This document shows, in pieces, positions 37,995 to 49,412 of a stretch of 64,000 nucleotides of DNA; the stretch's first letter is position 1, and every line of letters starts with the position of its first letter. Location of the stretch: positions 312,049 through 376,048 of the forward strand of contig NZ_GG730301.1 in the NCBI RefSeq assembly GCF_000155975.1, written 5' to 3'. Made by a program: the position numbers and the translations under genes. The stretch is from Citrobacter youngae ATCC 29220. Its GTDB lineage: Bacteria > Pseudomonadota > Gammaproteobacteria > Enterobacterales > Enterobacteriaceae. The notes beneath the pieces were generated by a model. It was not told where the DNA came from. It was given only the letters and a program-made list of their open reading frames with translations, and did not search any database.

Positions 37995-40622
37995 ATGAGC
38001 AAGAGCACCGCTGAGATCCGTCAGGCGTTTCTCGATTTTTTCCATAGTAAAGGACATCAGGTAGTTGCCAGCAGCTCCCTGGTACCAAACAATGACCCTA
38101 CTTTGTTGTTTACCAACGCCGGGATGAACCAGTTCAAGGATGTTTTCCTTGGCCTCGACAAGCGTAATTATTCCCGCGCAACCACCTCGCAGCGCTGCGT
38201 ACGTGCGGGCGGTAAGCACAACGACCTGGAAAACGTCGGTTACACTGCACGCCACCACACCTTCTTTGAAATGCTGGGCAACTTCAGCTTCGGCGACTAT
38301 TTCAAACACGACGCTATTCAATTCGCATGGGAACTGCTGACCGGTGAAAACTGGTTTGCTCTGCCAAAAGAACGTCTGTGGGTCACCGTTTATGAAACTG
38401 ACGATGAAGCCTATGAAATCTGGGAAAAAGAAGTCGGTATTCCGCGCGAGCGTATCATCCGCATCGGTGATAACAAAGGCGCGGCCTATGCATCCGACAA
38501 CTTCTGGCAGATGGGTGATACCGGTCCTTGCGGTCCGTGCACCGAAATTTTCTACGACCACGGCGACCACATTTGGGGCGGCCCTCCGGGAAGCGCAGAA
38601 GAAGATGGCGATCGTTATATTGAGATCTGGAACATCGTCTTCATGCAGTTCAATCGTCAGGCTGACGGTACCATGGAACCGCTGCCGAAACCGTCCGTGG
38701 ATACCGGTATGGGTCTGGAGCGTATTGCGGCCGTGCTGCAGCACGTGAACTCCAACTATGAAATCGATCTGTTCCGCTCACTGATTGAGTCCGTGGCGAA
38801 AGTCACCGGCGCGACCGATCTGAGCAACAAATCTCTGCGCGTAATCGCCGACCATATCCGTTCCTGCGCATTCCTGATTGCCGATGGCGTTGTCCCGTCG
38901 AATGAAAACCGTGGCTATGTGCTGCGCCGTATCATTCGCCGCGCGGTACGTCATGGCAACATGCTGGGCGCGAAGGATACCTTCTTCTACAAGCTGGTTG
39001 GCCCGCTGGTGGAAGTGATGGGGTCTGCGGGTGATGAACTGAAGCGTCAACAGGCTATGGTTGAACAGGTTCTGAAAACCGAAGAAGAACAGTTTGCGCG
39101 TACTCTGGAGCGTGGCCTGGCCCTGTTGGACGAAGAGCTGGCGAAACTGTCCGGCGATACGCTGGATGGCGAAACCGCCTTCCGTCTGTATGACACCTAC
39201 GGCTTCCCGGTTGATCTGACGGCAGACGTTTGCCGCGAGCGCAACATCAAGGTTGACGAAGAGGGCTTTGAAGCGGCAATGGAAGAACAGCGCCGCCGTG
39301 CGCGTGAGGCCAGCGGCTTTGGCGCAGACTACAATGCGATGATTCGTGTTGATGGCGCTTCTGAATTTAAAGGCTATGAACACCTGGAACTGAACGGCAA
39401 AGTGACCGCGCTGTTTGTCGATGGTAAAGCAGTCGACGCCATTAACGCCGGTCAGGACGCTGTTGTCGTTCTGGATCAGACGCCGTTCTATGCGGAATCT
39501 GGTGGTCAGGTTGGCGATAAGGGCGAACTGAAAGGCGCGGGCTTCGCGTTTGCCGTGAGCGACACGCAAAAATATGGTCAGGCTATTGGTCATATTGGCA
39601 AACTGTCTGCGGGTTCTCTGAAAATTGGCGACGCGGTACAGGCCGATGTGGATGAAGCTCGTCGTGCGCGTATTCGTTTGAACCACTCCGCAACGCACCT
39701 GATGCACGCGGCGCTGCGCCAGGTACTGGGCACGCATGTGGCCCAGAAAGGCTCGCTGGTTAACGATAAAGTGCTGCGCTTCGACTTCTCTCATACCGAA
39801 GCCATGAAGCCTGCTGAAATCCGTGCCGTTGAAGATCTGGTGAATGCGCAAATTCGTCGCAACCTGCCGATTGAAACGAACATCATGGATCTCGAGGCGG
39901 CGAAAGCCAAAGGCGCAATGGCGCTGTTTGGCGAGAAGTATGATGACCATGTGCGCGTTCTGAGCATGGGCGATTTCTCTACCGAACTGTGTGGCGGTAC
40001 TCACGCCAGCCGTACGGGTGATATCGGCCTGTTCCGTATCGTGTCCGAGTCCGGCACGGCGGCGGGCGTTCGTCGTATCGAAGCCGTAACCGGTGAAGGC
40101 GCTATCCATACCGTGCATGCGCAGAGCGATCGCTTAAACGATATCGCGCAGTTGCTGAAAGGCGATAGCCAGAATATCGGTGATAAAGTGCGTTCTGTGC
40201 TGGAGCGTACGCGTCAACTCGAAAAAGAATTGCAGCAATTGAAGGAACAGGCTGCGGCGCAGGAGAGTGCAAATCTCTCCAGCAAAGCGGTTGATATCAA
40301 CGGCGTGAAGCTGCTGGTCAGCGAACTCGCGGACGTTGAGCCGAAAATGTTGCGTACCATGGTTGATGATCTGAAAAATCAGCTGGGGTCTACCGTTATC
40401 GTTCTGGCAACGGTGGTTGAAGGTAAGGTTTCTCTGATTGCTGGTGTGTCTAAGGATGTGACAGACCGTGTGAAAGCAGGGGAATTGGTTGGTATGGTCG
40501 CTCAGCAGGTAGGCGGTAAGGGTGGCGGTCGTCCGGACATGGCGCAAGCCGGTGGTACGGACGCAGCAGCTCTGCCTGCAGCGTTAGCCAGTGTGAAAGG
40601 CTGGGTCAGCGCAAAACTGTAA
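37995..40622 (+). CDS. alaS: AlaS, alanyl-tRNA synthetase
   Basis: This 875-residue class II synthetase attaches alanine to tRNA-Ala. The catalytic core carries [19 protein letters not shown] and [11 protein letters not shown]; the editing domain holds [13 protein letters not shown] and the zinc site [13 protein letters not shown]; the C-terminal part is the oligomerisation domain. E. coli AlaS has 876 residues. Confidence 0.98.
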   Translation: MSKSTAEIRQAFLDFFHSKGHQVVASSSLVPNNDPTLLFTNAGMNQFKDVFLGLDKRNYSRATTSQRCVRAGGKHNDLENVGYTARHHTFFEMLGNFSFGDYFKHDAIQFAWELLTGENWFALPKERLWVTVYETDDEAYEIWEKEVGIPRERIIRIGDNKGAAYASDNFWQMGDTGPCGPCTEIFYDHGDHIWGGPPGSAEEDGDRYIEIWNIVFMQFNRQADGTMEPLPKPSVDTGMGLERIAAVLQHVNSNYEIDLFRSLIESVAKVTGATDLSNKSLRVIADHIRSCAFLIADGVVPSNENRGYVLRRIIRRAVRHGNMLGAKDTFFYKLVGPLVEVMGSAGDELKRQQAMVEQVLKTEEEQFARTLERGLALLDEELAKLSGDTLDGETAFRLYDTYGFPVDLTADVCRERNIKVDEEGFEAAMEEQRRRAREASGFGADYNAMIRVDGASEFKGYEHLELNGKVTALFVDGKAVDAINAGQDAVVVLDQTPFYAESGGQVGDKGELKGAGFAFAVSDTQKYGQAIGHIGKLSAGSLKIGDAVQADVDEARRARIRLNHSATHLMHAALRQVLGTHVAQKGSLVNDKVLRFDFSHTEAMKPAEIRAVEDLVNAQIRRNLPIETNIMDLEAAKAKGAMALFGEKYDDHVRVLSMGDFSTELCGGTHASRTGDIGLFRIVSESGTAAGVRRIEAVTGEGAIHTVHAQSDRLNDIAQLLKGDSQNIGDKVRSVLERTRQLEKELQQLKEQAAAQESANLSSKAVDINGVKLLVSELADVEPKMLRTMVDDLKNQLGSTVIVLATVVEGKVSLIAGVSKDVTDRVKAGELVGMVAQQVGGKGGGRPDMAQAGGTDAAALPAALASVKGWVSAKL

Positions 40623-40860
40623 TAATTATAAGCGTAAGTCGGCGCTGCGGACTTCAATCCGCAGCGTTTGCATCAACGCTATCGACAACGATAAAGTCAG
40701 GTTGAAGTTGTGTATATCGGCTAAACTTAGGTTTAACAGAATGTGATGCCGTGACTGCTTACACTTAGGTGTTTGTCATCGCTTACTTTTTGGCGTTATA
40801 TGATGGATAATGCCGGGATACAGAGAGACCCGACTCTTTTAATCTTTCAAGGAGCAAAGA

Positions 40861-41046
40861 ATGCTGATTCTGACTCGTCGAGTTGGTGAGACCCTCATGA
40901 TAGGCGATGAGGTCACCGTGACAGTTTTAGGGGTGAAGGGCAACCAGGTACGCATTGGCGTAAACGCCCCGAAAGAAGTTTCTGTCCATCGTGAAGAGAT
41001 CTACCAGCGTATCCAGGCTGAAAAATCCCAGCAGTCCAGTTACTAA
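40861..41046 (+). CDS. csrA: CsrA, global carbon storage regulator
   Basis: The 61-residue RNA-binding dimer binds GGA motifs in mRNA leaders and controls glycogen, motility and virulence. The sequence [18 protein letters not shown] and [14 protein letters not shown] are nearly identical to E. coli CsrA. A strong AAGGAG lies seven bases before the start. Confidence 0.98.
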
Positions 41047-41384
41047 GGTTTTCGCGTCTCACCTTTCTGGTGAGGCGCAACCTGATTGAGTCGTTCTTTC
41101 TCTTCGCTCGCTTTTCTTCTCCGTTTCCCATTTTCTCGTTTCCCATACGCATATTGTCGTTCCCAGCGAATTTTCCGTTTGTCCAATGCCTACGGGAATT
41201 GCCAATTTATCTGTTGATAAAACACTCTTTTTGTCGTTTTTGCAGACTAATTGCGCGTGAAATGTGCAAACGATAAAAGCTCTGGAAAAATTGTTTGACT
41301 TATAAGTCCCAGAAAGTAATATGTGCGCCACGCAGCGACGATGAGCAGAAACAAGTTCTTCGAAGCACTCGTAAGAGGCGTGTT
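41047..41384. other. Gap between csrA and the tRNA cluster
   Basis: A hairpin at 41055-41079 (CTCACC, loop TTTCT, GGTGAG) probably ends csrA transcription, though without a strong T-tract. The middle is AT-rich, pyrimidine-biased and has no gene. The tRNA promoter lies at 41295-41322. Confidence 0.6.
41295..41322 (+). promoter_or_regulatory. Promoter of the serV-argV tRNA operon
   Basis: -35 TTGACT (41295-41300) and -10 TAATAT (41317-41322) with a 16-base spacer, then a GC-rich discriminator (GTGCGCC). Such discriminators are typical of stringently controlled stable RNA promoters. Confidence 0.75.
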
Positions 41385-41477
41385 GGTGAGGTGGCCGAGA
41401 GGCTGAAGGCGCTCCCCTGCTAAGGGAGTATGCGGTCAAAAGCTGCATCCGGGGTTCGAATCCCCGCCTCACCGCCA
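41385..41477 (+). tRNA. serV: tRNA-Ser (anticodon GCU)
   Basis: Ninety-three bases with a 7-bp acceptor stem (GGTGAGG with CCTCACC), the long class II variable arm and encoded CCA. The anticodon loop CTGCTAA between CCCCT/AGGGG arms gives GCT (reads AGC/AGU). Confidence 0.97.
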
Positions 41478-41480
41478 TTT

Positions 41481-41557
41481 GCATCCGTAGCTCAGCTGGA
41501 TAGAGTACTCGGCTACGAACCGAGCGGTCGGAGGTTCGAATCCTCCCGGATGCACCA
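41481..41557 (+). tRNA. argV: tRNA-Arg (anticodon ACG), copy 1
   Basis: Seventy-seven bases, starting GCATCCGTAGCTCAGC and ending GGATGCACCA. Acceptor GCATCCG pairs with CGGATGC; anticodon ACG (I34 after editing) reads CGU/CGC/CGA. Individual copy names (argQ/Z/Y/V) cannot be assigned from sequence. Confidence 0.96.
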
Positions 41558-41618
41558 TATTACTTGATAGCGCTTTAGTAGCGGTATCAATGTCGGCAGT
41601 AAAGCAAGTTTCACCGAT

Positions 41619-41695
41619 GCATCCGTAGCTCAGCTGGATAGAGTACTCGGCTACGAACCGAGCGGTCGGAGGTTCGAATCCTCCCGGATGCACCA
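41619..41695 (+). tRNA. tRNA-Arg (anticodon ACG), copy 2
   Basis: Identical in sequence to the first copy, with anticodon ACG and encoded CCA. Its downstream spacer (TCTCTTGTTTTCT...CTAGTTTC) recurs later in the array. Confidence 0.96.
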
Positions 41696-41727
41696 TCTCT
41701 TGTTTTCTCCAATCTAGTTTCACCGAT

Positions 41728-41804
41728 GCATCCGTAGCTCAGCTGGATAGAGTACTCGGCTACGAACCGAGCGGTCGGAGGTTCGAATCCTCCCGGATGC
41801 ACCA
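41728..41804 (+). tRNA. tRNA-Arg (anticodon ACG), copy 3
   Basis: Identical to the other copies. Followed by a spacer beginning ATCTTCTCCGAGAT that is repeated after copy 4. Confidence 0.96.
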
Positions 41805-41916
41805 TCTTCTCCGAGATGACAGCGTAACTGTTATTTCATGGTCTGCGAGATAATCGCCAGCACCAGGGAGGATAACGTTGTTTCAGCAACGGCCCGCAGG
41901 GCGAGGCGCAGCCGAG

Positions 41917-41936
41917 TAATCCTCCAGGATGCACCA
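41917..41936 (+). pseudogene. 3' remnant of a tRNA-Arg copy
   Basis: Twenty bases ending AGGATGCACCA match the last 20 bases of tRNA-Arg at 17 positions. It is followed by the same spacer that follows copy 2, whereas the tRNA body before it is absent and replaced by unrelated sequence. Confidence 0.7.
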
Positions 41937-41967
41937 TCTCTTGTTTTCTTCAATCTAGTTTCCCGAT

Positions 41968-42044
41968 GCATCCGTAGCTCAGCTGGATAGAGTACTCGGC
42001 TACGAACCGAGCGGTCGGAGGTTCGAATCCTCCCGGATGCACCA
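41968..42044 (+). tRNA. tRNA-Arg (anticodon ACG), copy 4
   Basis: Identical to the other copies, including CCA. Its downstream spacer repeats that after copy 3 for about 60 bases with few changes. Confidence 0.96.
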
Positions 42045-42219
42045 TCTTCTCCGAGATAACAGCGTAACTGTTGTTTCATGGTCTGCGAGATAATCGCCAG
42101 CACTTTTCCCCTCTGAATTATTTCTACATACTCTCTGAACATCCCTCAATTCGCTGTCAGCGACAAAATCAATCAATTACGATAAAATAACGTCTGGTCA
42201 TTCGGCTTGTGAGAAGACG

Positions 42220-42786
42220 ATGTACGAACGTTATGCGGGTTTGATTTTTGATATGGATGGCACCATCCTGGATACCGAGCCTACGCACCGTAAGGCGTGG
42301 CATGAGGTATTGGGCCATTATGGGCTACGGTTTGATGAACAAGCCATGGTCGCCCTCAACGGTTCCCCAACGTGGCGTATCGCCCAGGCGGTGATTGAAT
42401 TGAATCATGCCGATCTTGACCCCCATGCTTTGGCAAGAGAAAAAACCGACAAGGTGAGAAGCATGCTGCTGGATAGCGTCCAGCCTTTACCGTTGGTTGA
42501 GGTGGTGAAAGCCTGGCATGGCCGCCGCCCTATGTCGGTAGGAACGGGGAGTGAAAGCGCAATTGCAGAGGCTTTGCTCGCTCACCTTGGTCTGCGTCGC
42601 TATTTTGATGCGGTGGTGGCCGCCGATCACGTACAACGCCATAAACCTGCTCCTGATACGTTCTTGCTCTGCGCTGAACGTATGGGCGTTGTTCCAGCGC
42701 GCTGCGTCGTGTTTGAAGATGCCGATTTTGGACTACAGGCGGCGCGCGCAGCGGGAATGGATGCCGTGGATGTTCGGTTATTGTGA
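42220..42786 (+). CDS. yqaB: YqaB, fructose-1-phosphate/6-phosphogluconate phosphatase
   Basis: The 188-residue HAD-family phosphatase has the DxDGT nucleophile motif (FDMDGTILDTEPTHRKAW), motif II SVGTGS, lysine in QRHKPAPDTFLL and acidic pair FEDADFG. It dephosphorylates small sugar phosphates. It overlaps yqaA by four bases. Confidence 0.93.
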   Translation: MYERYAGLIFDMDGTILDTEPTHRKAWHEVLGHYGLRFDEQAMVALNGSPTWRIAQAVIELNHADLDPHALAREKTDKVRSMLLDSVQPLPLVEVVKAWHGRRPMSVGTGSESAIAEALLAHLGLRRYFDAVVAADHVQRHKPAPDTFLLCAERMGVVPARCVVFEDADFGLQAARAAGMDAVDVRLL

Positions 42787-43211
42787 GTGATGGACTATCA
42801 CTCCTATCACTGTTTGCCAGCAGTTTTCTCAGCGCCACGCTATTACCCGGCAATTCTGAAGTTGTTTTAGTTGCCTTGCTGGTTTCTGGGGTAAGTCATC
42901 CCTGGGTCTTAGTCTTAACAGCAACAATGGGTAATAGCCTTGGAGGGTTAACTAACGTTATCCTTGGGCGTTTCTTTCCATTGCGTAAAACATCGCGCTG
43001 GCAAGAGAAAGCCACTGGCTGGCTGAGGCGCTATGGCGCTGTCACACTATTATTAAGCTGGATGCCGGTTGTGGGTGATTTACTGTGCCTGTTAGCTGGA
43101 TGGATGCGCATCTCGTGGGGGCCAGTTCTCTTTTTCTTATGCCTTGGCAAGGCGCTGCGCTATGTTGTTGTCGCAGCGGTTACGACGCAAGGCATTATGT
43201 GGTGGCACTAA
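42783..43211 (+). CDS. yqaA: YqaA, DedA-like membrane protein
   Basis: A 142-residue inner-membrane protein of the SNARE-associated/DedA-related family with several hydrophobic segments and the ATLLPGNSEVVLVALL motif. It starts with GTG inside the last codons of yqaB. Function is not established. Confidence 0.9.
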   Translation: MSDGLSLLSLFASSFLSATLLPGNSEVVLVALLVSGVSHPWVLVLTATMGNSLGGLTNVILGRFFPLRKTSRWQEKATGWLRRYGAVTLLLSWMPVVGDLLCLLAGWMRISWGPVLFFLCLGKALRYVVVAAVTTQGIMWWH

Positions 43212-43261
43212 TTGTGTTGTGAGATAGCCTTCAGGGTAACCAATACCATTATGCTAATTAA

Positions 43262-44845
<1,584 letters not shown>

Positions 44846-44853
44846 TACAAAAG

Positions 44854-44926
44854 AAAAAGGCCACTCGGGAGTGGCCAAAATTTCATCTCTGAAAACAGGG
44901 ATGATGATAACAAATGCGCGTCTTTC
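44854..44926 (-). ncRNA. micA: MicA sRNA (envelope-stress antisense RNA)
   Basis: Read on the minus strand the RNA begins GAAAGACGCGCATTTGTTAT, pairing-region typical of MicA, and ends in the stem GGCCACTC/GAGTGGCC with a T-run. It sits between gshA and luxS on the opposite strand, its place in E. coli. MicA represses ompA and other porin mRNAs with Hfq. Confidence 0.95.
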
Positions 44927-44932
44927 ATATAC

Positions 44933-44959
44933 TCAGACTCGCCCCGGAACAAAGAGTTC
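44933..44959 (-). promoter_or_regulatory. Sigma-E promoter of micA
   Basis: On the minus strand GAACT (44955-44959) and GTCTGA (44933-44938) are separated by 16 bases and stand seven bases before the micA 5' end, matching the sigma-E layout. Confidence 0.8.
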
Positions 44960-44994
44960 AGATTATTTTAAAAAAATTTATCGGAGGTGGCTAA

Positions 44995-45510
44995 ATGCCG
45001 TTGTTAGATAGTTTTACTGTCGATCACACCCGGATGGAAGCTCCCGCGGTCCGGGTTGCAAAAACGATGAACACCCCGCATGGCGACGCTATCACCGTGT
45101 TCGATCTGCGTTTCTGCATTCCGAACAAAGAAGTGATGCCTGAAAAAGGTATCCATACGCTGGAACACCTGTTTGCAGGTTTTATGCGTAACCATCTCAA
45201 CGGTAACGGCGTTGAGATTATCGATATCTCTCCGATGGGATGCCGCACCGGCTTCTACATGAGCCTGATTGGCACGCCGGACGAGCAGCGTGTTGCCGAC
45301 GCGTGGAAAGCGGCGATGGCTGACGTACTGAAAGTGCAGGATCAAAACCAGATCCCTGAGCTGAACATTTACCAGTGCGGCACGTATCAGATGCACTCTC
45401 TCAGTGAAGCGCAGGACATTGCCCGTCATATCCTTGAGCACGACGTGCGCGTGAACAGCAATGAAGAGCTGGCGCTGCCTAAAGAGAAGCTGCAGGAACT
45501 GCATATTTAG
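44995..45510 (+). CDS. luxS: LuxS, S-ribosylhomocysteine lyase
   Basis: The 171-residue metalloenzyme cleaves S-ribosylhomocysteine to homocysteine and the precursor of autoinducer-2. The metal site is [10 protein letters not shown] plus the cysteine of [11 protein letters not shown]. The ATG at 44995 follows an AGGAGG-like site. Confidence 0.97.
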   Translation: MPLLDSFTVDHTRMEAPAVRVAKTMNTPHGDAITVFDLRFCIPNKEVMPEKGIHTLEHLFAGFMRNHLNGNGVEIIDISPMGCRTGFYMSLIGTPDEQRVADAWKAAMADVLKVQDQNQIPELNIYQCGTYQMHSLSEAQDIARHILEHDVRVNSNEELALPKEKLQELHI

Positions 45511-45582
45511 TCGTTATGCTGGATGGTGAAGCCCACGCTTCTCATCTGGTCGACAAATAACTGGCGTCAGCCGGTATAAAAA

Positions 45583-45611
45583 AAGCCAGTTCAGATGAAC
45601 TGGCTTTTTTA
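45583..45611. terminator. Bidirectional terminator luxS/emrB
   Basis: AGCCAGTTCA and TGAACTGGCT pair around GA, with A-run before and T-run after, terminating both converging operons. Confidence 0.93.
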
Positions 45612-45612
45612 A

Positions 45613-47139
45613 TCAATGCGCGCCGCCCCCGCCGCCGCCCGCGTTGGCGAACCAGACCAGGCCCAGCAGCACCAGGAAGATCCCTGCCGACATCCAGAAG
45701 ATTTCGTTGGCGGAGATGATCAGCCCCTGGTTGGTAATCTGTTGGGCCAGCCAGCCAGAAGCTTGCTCCTTGCTCATCCCTAATCCCTGCAGTTGGTTAT
45801 ACATAGCCTGTGCATTTGGGTTGTAAGGGTTAACGGACTCCGTTAACTGCGCATGGTGCAGCGACTCACGGTTAGTCCACATTGTCGTTGTAATGGAGGT
45901 TCCGATGGAGCCCGCCAGCGTTCGCGTAAAGTTAGACAAGCTGGACGCCGCCGCCAGACGCTCAGGGGGTAAACCGGACAGCGTTATGGTTGTTAACGGC
46001 ATAAAGAAGCAGGCCACCGCGAAACCCTGAATAAACTGCGGCCAGGCCGATGCGCCAAAATCCATACCCGGTTCGAACGTCCACGCACGCCAGTAGAAAC
46101 AGACGGCGTACATAATAAAACTGAACGTGACCAGCCGACGCATATCCAGCTTATGCGCGAAGCGACCGATAATCGGCGACAGGATCACCGGTATCACCCC
46201 AACCGGCGCGGAGGCCAGACCGGCCCAGGTTGCCGTATATCCGTAAACCTCCTGCAATAGCTGCGGCAGCAGGACAATTGCGCCGAAGTAGAGCATATAG
46301 GCCAGACTGATACACAGGCAGCCGATGGTAAAGTTCCGCGACTTAAACAGCGAGAGATCGACAATCGGGTGCTCGTCGGTAAGCTCCCAGACGATCAGGA
46401 AGCTGATAGCCACCACGGCGACCACCGTCAGGATGATAATCTCCTGTGAGGCAAACCAGTCCAGCTCTTTGCCGCGGTCGAGCATAATCTGCAAGCTACC
46501 GATACCAATGACCAGCAACGCCAGACCAATGGCGTCAATACGCCGCTGCTCGGTTTTGGTTTCCCGCCCGCGCAGGGTTTGCAGGGTCATCAACACCACC
46601 GCGGCGCCGATTGGCACGTTGATGAAGAATATCCAACCCCAGTGATAGTTGTCGCTGATATAGCCCCCAAGAATAGGGCCGCATATCGGGGCAACAATCA
46701 CCGTCATCGACCATAGCGCGAGGGCTATGGAACGCCTGGCGGGAGGATAATTATTCAGCAACAGGCTTTGCGATAGCGGAATTAATGGACCGGCGACAAT
46801 CCCTTGTATCACGCGAAAGAAAATCAGCATGTTCAGGCTGTTGGACATACCGCACGCCCACGACGCAATGGCGAAAGCGATGGTCGACCACATGAATAGC
46901 TTCACTTCGCCAACGCGCTTTGCCAGCCAGCCGGTAATAGGAATAGAGATAGCGTTCGCCACCCCAAAAGAGGTGATCACCCAGGTTCCCTGGCTCAGCG
47001 AAGAGCCTAGGTTCCCGGCGATAGTGGGGATCGCCACGTTAGCAATGGTGGAGTCCAGCACCTGCATGAATGTCGCCATCGACAGCGCGATCGTCATAAT
47101 GACGAGCTGCGCGCCTTCCAGCGGTTTTTGCTGTTGCAT
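45613..47139 (-). CDS. emrB: EmrB, MFS multidrug efflux transporter
   Basis: The roughly 508-residue inner-membrane proton-driven pump has 14 expected membrane helices and forms a tripartite exit route with EmrA and TolC for uncouplers and hydrophobic drugs. The family stretch LDSTIANVAIPTIAGNLG is near the N-terminus; the tail ends in a run of glycines and AH. Start MQQQKPLEGA at 47139. Confidence 0.96.
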   Translation of the reverse strand: MQQQKPLEGAQLVIMTIALSMATFMQVLDSTIANVAIPTIAGNLGSSLSQGTWVITSFGVANAISIPITGWLAKRVGEVKLFMWSTIAFAIASWACGMSNSLNMLIFFRVIQGIVAGPLIPLSQSLLLNNYPPARRSIALALWSMTVIVAPICGPILGGYISDNYHWGWIFFINVPIGAAVVLMTLQTLRGRETKTEQRRIDAIGLALLVIGIGSLQIMLDRGKELDWFASQEIIILTVVAVVAISFLIVWELTDEHPIVDLSLFKSRNFTIGCLCISLAYMLYFGAIVLLPQLLQEVYGYTATWAGLASAPVGVIPVILSPIIGRFAHKLDMRRLVTFSFIMYAVCFYWRAWTFEPGMDFGASAWPQFIQGFAVACFFMPLTTITLSGLPPERLAAASSLSNFTRTLAGSIGTSITTTMWTNRESLHHAQLTESVNPYNPNAQAMYNQLQGLGMSKEQASGWLAQQITNQGLIISANEIFWMSAGIFLVLLGLVWFANAGGGGGGAH

Positions 47140-47155
47140 CACACGCACCTTTGAA

Positions 47156-48328
47156 TTAGCCCGCGTTGGCCCGCACGATCTCTTCGATCATCTTATTGAC
47201 CGGATCAAGGTTGATTTCACGTGCATTACTTTCTGATACCGGCGTGGTACGGACCTGGCTTGCCAGAATCTGCCCGTCGCGATTAGCGGTATCTACGGTA
47301 ACCAGCGTAGATAAACCGATACGCAGCGGATGCTGCGCCAGCTGCTGCGCATCCAGTTCGATACGTACCGGCAAACGCTGGACGACTTTGATCCAGTTAC
47401 CGGTCGCGTTTTGCGCAGGCAGCAGAGAGAAGGCGCTGCCGGTCCCCATATCGAGGCCGACAACTTTACCGGTGTATTTCACGTCGTCGCCGTAAATATC
47501 ACTGATAACCGTCGCGGGTTGGCCAATGCGCATATGCGCCAACTGCGTTTCTTTGAAGTTGGCATCCACCCACAGGTTGGTGGCCGGTACGACCGCCATC
47601 AGCGGCGTAGTGGGGCTTATCTGCGCGCCAGGCTGCACGGAGCGACGGGAAACGTAGCCGGTCATCGGGCTGACGATTTTAGTACGTTCCAGCGCCAGCC
47701 AGGCATTACGCACTTCGGTGGCGGCCTGTTGTACGGCTGGCTGATCTTCCAGTTTACTACCGAGGATCATCGCCTGGTTGGCATTATATTGTTGAATCGC
47801 GACATCAAGCTGCGCCTGCGCGCTGGCGACGGCATCACGCGCATGCTGCAGTTCTTCGCGGCCAATCAGGTTGGCGTTGCCCAGCGGAACGCGGCGATTA
47901 AAGTCGCTTTGCGCCTGCGCCAGAGCGGTTCTCTGCACTTCAATGCTTGCCTGTAACTGCTTGCTGTTGATCATCAGCTGATGCGTCTGACGCACGCTGG
48001 AAGCCAATGCCGTTTTGGCTTTTTCAAATGCCTGCTTAGCATCCGTCTGGTCGAGGGTGACCAGCACGTCGCCTTGTTTCACAAAGTCAGTGTTATCGGC
48101 CCAGACTTTCGTCACGCTGCCTGATACCTGCGCCATGATTTGAACCTGGTTCCCTGCCACGTACGCATCGTCTGTCTCTTCGACATGACGCAGTACTAAA
48201 AACCAATAAATCCCATATGCCACGGCAATGATAATAAAGAGCAAGGTCAGAAGGAGCAGCATACTTTTACGTTTGCCATTCTTCTTAACCGGTTGCTGCG
48301 GGGTTTGAGTCTCCGCATTTGCGCTCAT
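47156..48328 (-). CDS. emrA: EmrA, membrane-fusion adaptor of EmrAB-TolC
   Basis: A 390-residue periplasmic adaptor anchored by one N-terminal membrane segment (LLLLTLLFIIIAVAYGIYWF), with a coiled-coil hairpin and beta-barrel/lipoyl parts. Start MSANAETQTPQQ at 48328 is used; an ATG four codons earlier is also possible. Confidence 0.96.
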   Translation of the reverse strand: MSANAETQTPQQPVKKNGKRKSMLLLLTLLFIIIAVAYGIYWFLVLRHVEETDDAYVAGNQVQIMAQVSGSVTKVWADNTDFVKQGDVLVTLDQTDAKQAFEKAKTALASSVRQTHQLMINSKQLQASIEVQRTALAQAQSDFNRRVPLGNANLIGREELQHARDAVASAQAQLDVAIQQYNANQAMILGSKLEDQPAVQQAATEVRNAWLALERTKIVSPMTGYVSRRSVQPGAQISPTTPLMAVVPATNLWVDANFKETQLAHMRIGQPATVISDIYGDDVKYTGKVVGLDMGTGSAFSLLPAQNATGNWIKVVQRLPVRIELDAQQLAQHPLRIGLSTLVTVDTANRDGQILASQVRTTPVSESNAREINLDPVNKMIEEIVRANAG

Positions 48329-48386
48329 GTTGTTCTCCACGATCTTATTTTTTTCACATCGGCTGAGCCGACCTGTTCATCAGAAA

Positions 48387-48409
48387 GGCCAGCAGTATGC
48401 GTGCTGGCC
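48387..48409. other. Hairpin between emrR and emrA
   Basis: GGCCAGCA and TGCTGGCC form an eight-base-pair hairpin within the emrRAB transcription unit. On the minus strand it is followed by TTTCTG, so it could attenuate read-through from emrR to emrA or protect the emrR 3' end. Confidence 0.5.
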
Positions 48410-48455
48410 TGTCGGTTTTCATTTATAAATCTGGATTTCTGAGCGAGTCGGCGCG

Positions 48456-48986
48456 TTAGCGCAGCGCTTCTAATACCGCGCCATCCTGCTCCATCTGGTC
48501 AAGACGAGTCAGAAGTTTACGGGTGATTTGCTCAAGCTGATCTTTTTCGGTGGTGCTGAGAGATGACCAGAGTTGATGCAGGCAGTTATGCTGAGGCGGA
48601 AGCACCTCTTGCAAAAAAGCATGGCCTTTTTCGGTCAATTGCAGATGCAGGCAGCGGCGATCGTTATCGCTTTCGCGACGTTCAATCCAGCCACGTTTTT
48701 CTAACTCATCCGCAATGCGGGTAGCGTTAGTCCGTGACGAGCCAAGCGCGCAACTCAGTTCAGAAGGCTGAATACTGTGGTTTTCCTGAGACTCCAGCGT
48801 AATCAACGCCATAAACAATGTCTCGTTAATCCCTTGAGCTTTCAGCATCTTATTGCGATTTTCCAGCAGCTTGCCCTGCATGTGCATGCAAAGACGAGTC
48901 AGAAGCACTTCCTGATAAGGGAACTCTTCGTAGCGGCTGGCGCGAAATTTTAGCATTTGTTCAATGGGCGTAAACGAACTATCCAT
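48456..48986 (-). CDS. emrR: EmrR (MprA), MarR-family repressor
   Basis: The 176-residue winged-helix repressor controls emrRAB and microcin-related genes and releases DNA when uncouplers bind. The recognition region is [26 protein letters not shown], with the wing [16 protein letters not shown]. Start [12 protein letters not shown]. Confidence 0.96.
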   Translation of the reverse strand: MDSSFTPIEQMLKFRASRYEEFPYQEVLLTRLCMHMQGKLLENRNKMLKAQGINETLFMALITLESQENHSIQPSELSCALGSSRTNATRIADELEKRGWIERRESDNDRRCLHLQLTEKGHAFLQEVLPPQHNCLHQLWSSLSTTEKDQLEQITRKLLTRLDQMEQDGAVLEALR

Positions 48987-49076
48987 TTGGGTATAACCTC
49001 ATTAATTTCAGCCGATATAGTAACGACAGTGACAAATAAAGTAAATGTATTATTTATTTAAAATGATTGTTTTTGT

Positions 49077-49412
49077 CTATAAGCCAACCAGCATTTTCCA
49101 GGCTAATCCGTAGCCCAGAGCACTCAGCAGGGTCGGAATGATGATGCTGCGGGTCTTATAGAAGCTTGCGCCCAGTATGACAAACCCCACCAGCGTAGGC
49201 ACGAACCGACGAGCGTCGTGCATCACTTCTGGCGCGGTAGACACCACCAACAGGGCGCAAATTGATGCAATGCCAATGGTGTCGAGTAATATGCCCGTCG
49301 CGCCGCGTCTTGCCGGGCGAACATTTCCTGCCCCAAGACGGAGCGGTAAATAGCGAAAGCAGTAATTCACGCAGCCGACCAGCAGGCCAAGCAGCAAAAC
49401 CTCATAGCTCAT
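49077..49412 (-). CDS. ygaH: YgaH, L-valine exporter subunit (AzlD-like)
   Basis: The 111-residue small membrane protein pairs with YgaZ to export valine and perhaps other branched amino acids. Several hydrophobic segments span most of it. Start overlaps ygaZ by 11 bases. Confidence 0.92.
   Translation of the reverse strand: MSYEVLLLGLLVGCVNYCFRYLPLRLGAGNVRPARRGATGILLDTIGIASICALLVVSTAPEVMHDARRFVPTLVGFVILGASFYKTRSIIIPTLLSALGYGLAWKMLVGL

Noticed and set aside
38778-40118. A 446-codon minus-strand open frame inside alaS
   Set aside because: Antisense shadow of the alaS coding pattern, without ribosome site or recognisable domain.
41469-42142. Minus-strand frames with the repeated peptide [15 protein letters not shown]
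   Set aside because: They are the antisense translation of the tRNA-Arg genes, a known spurious protein family, and not real proteins.
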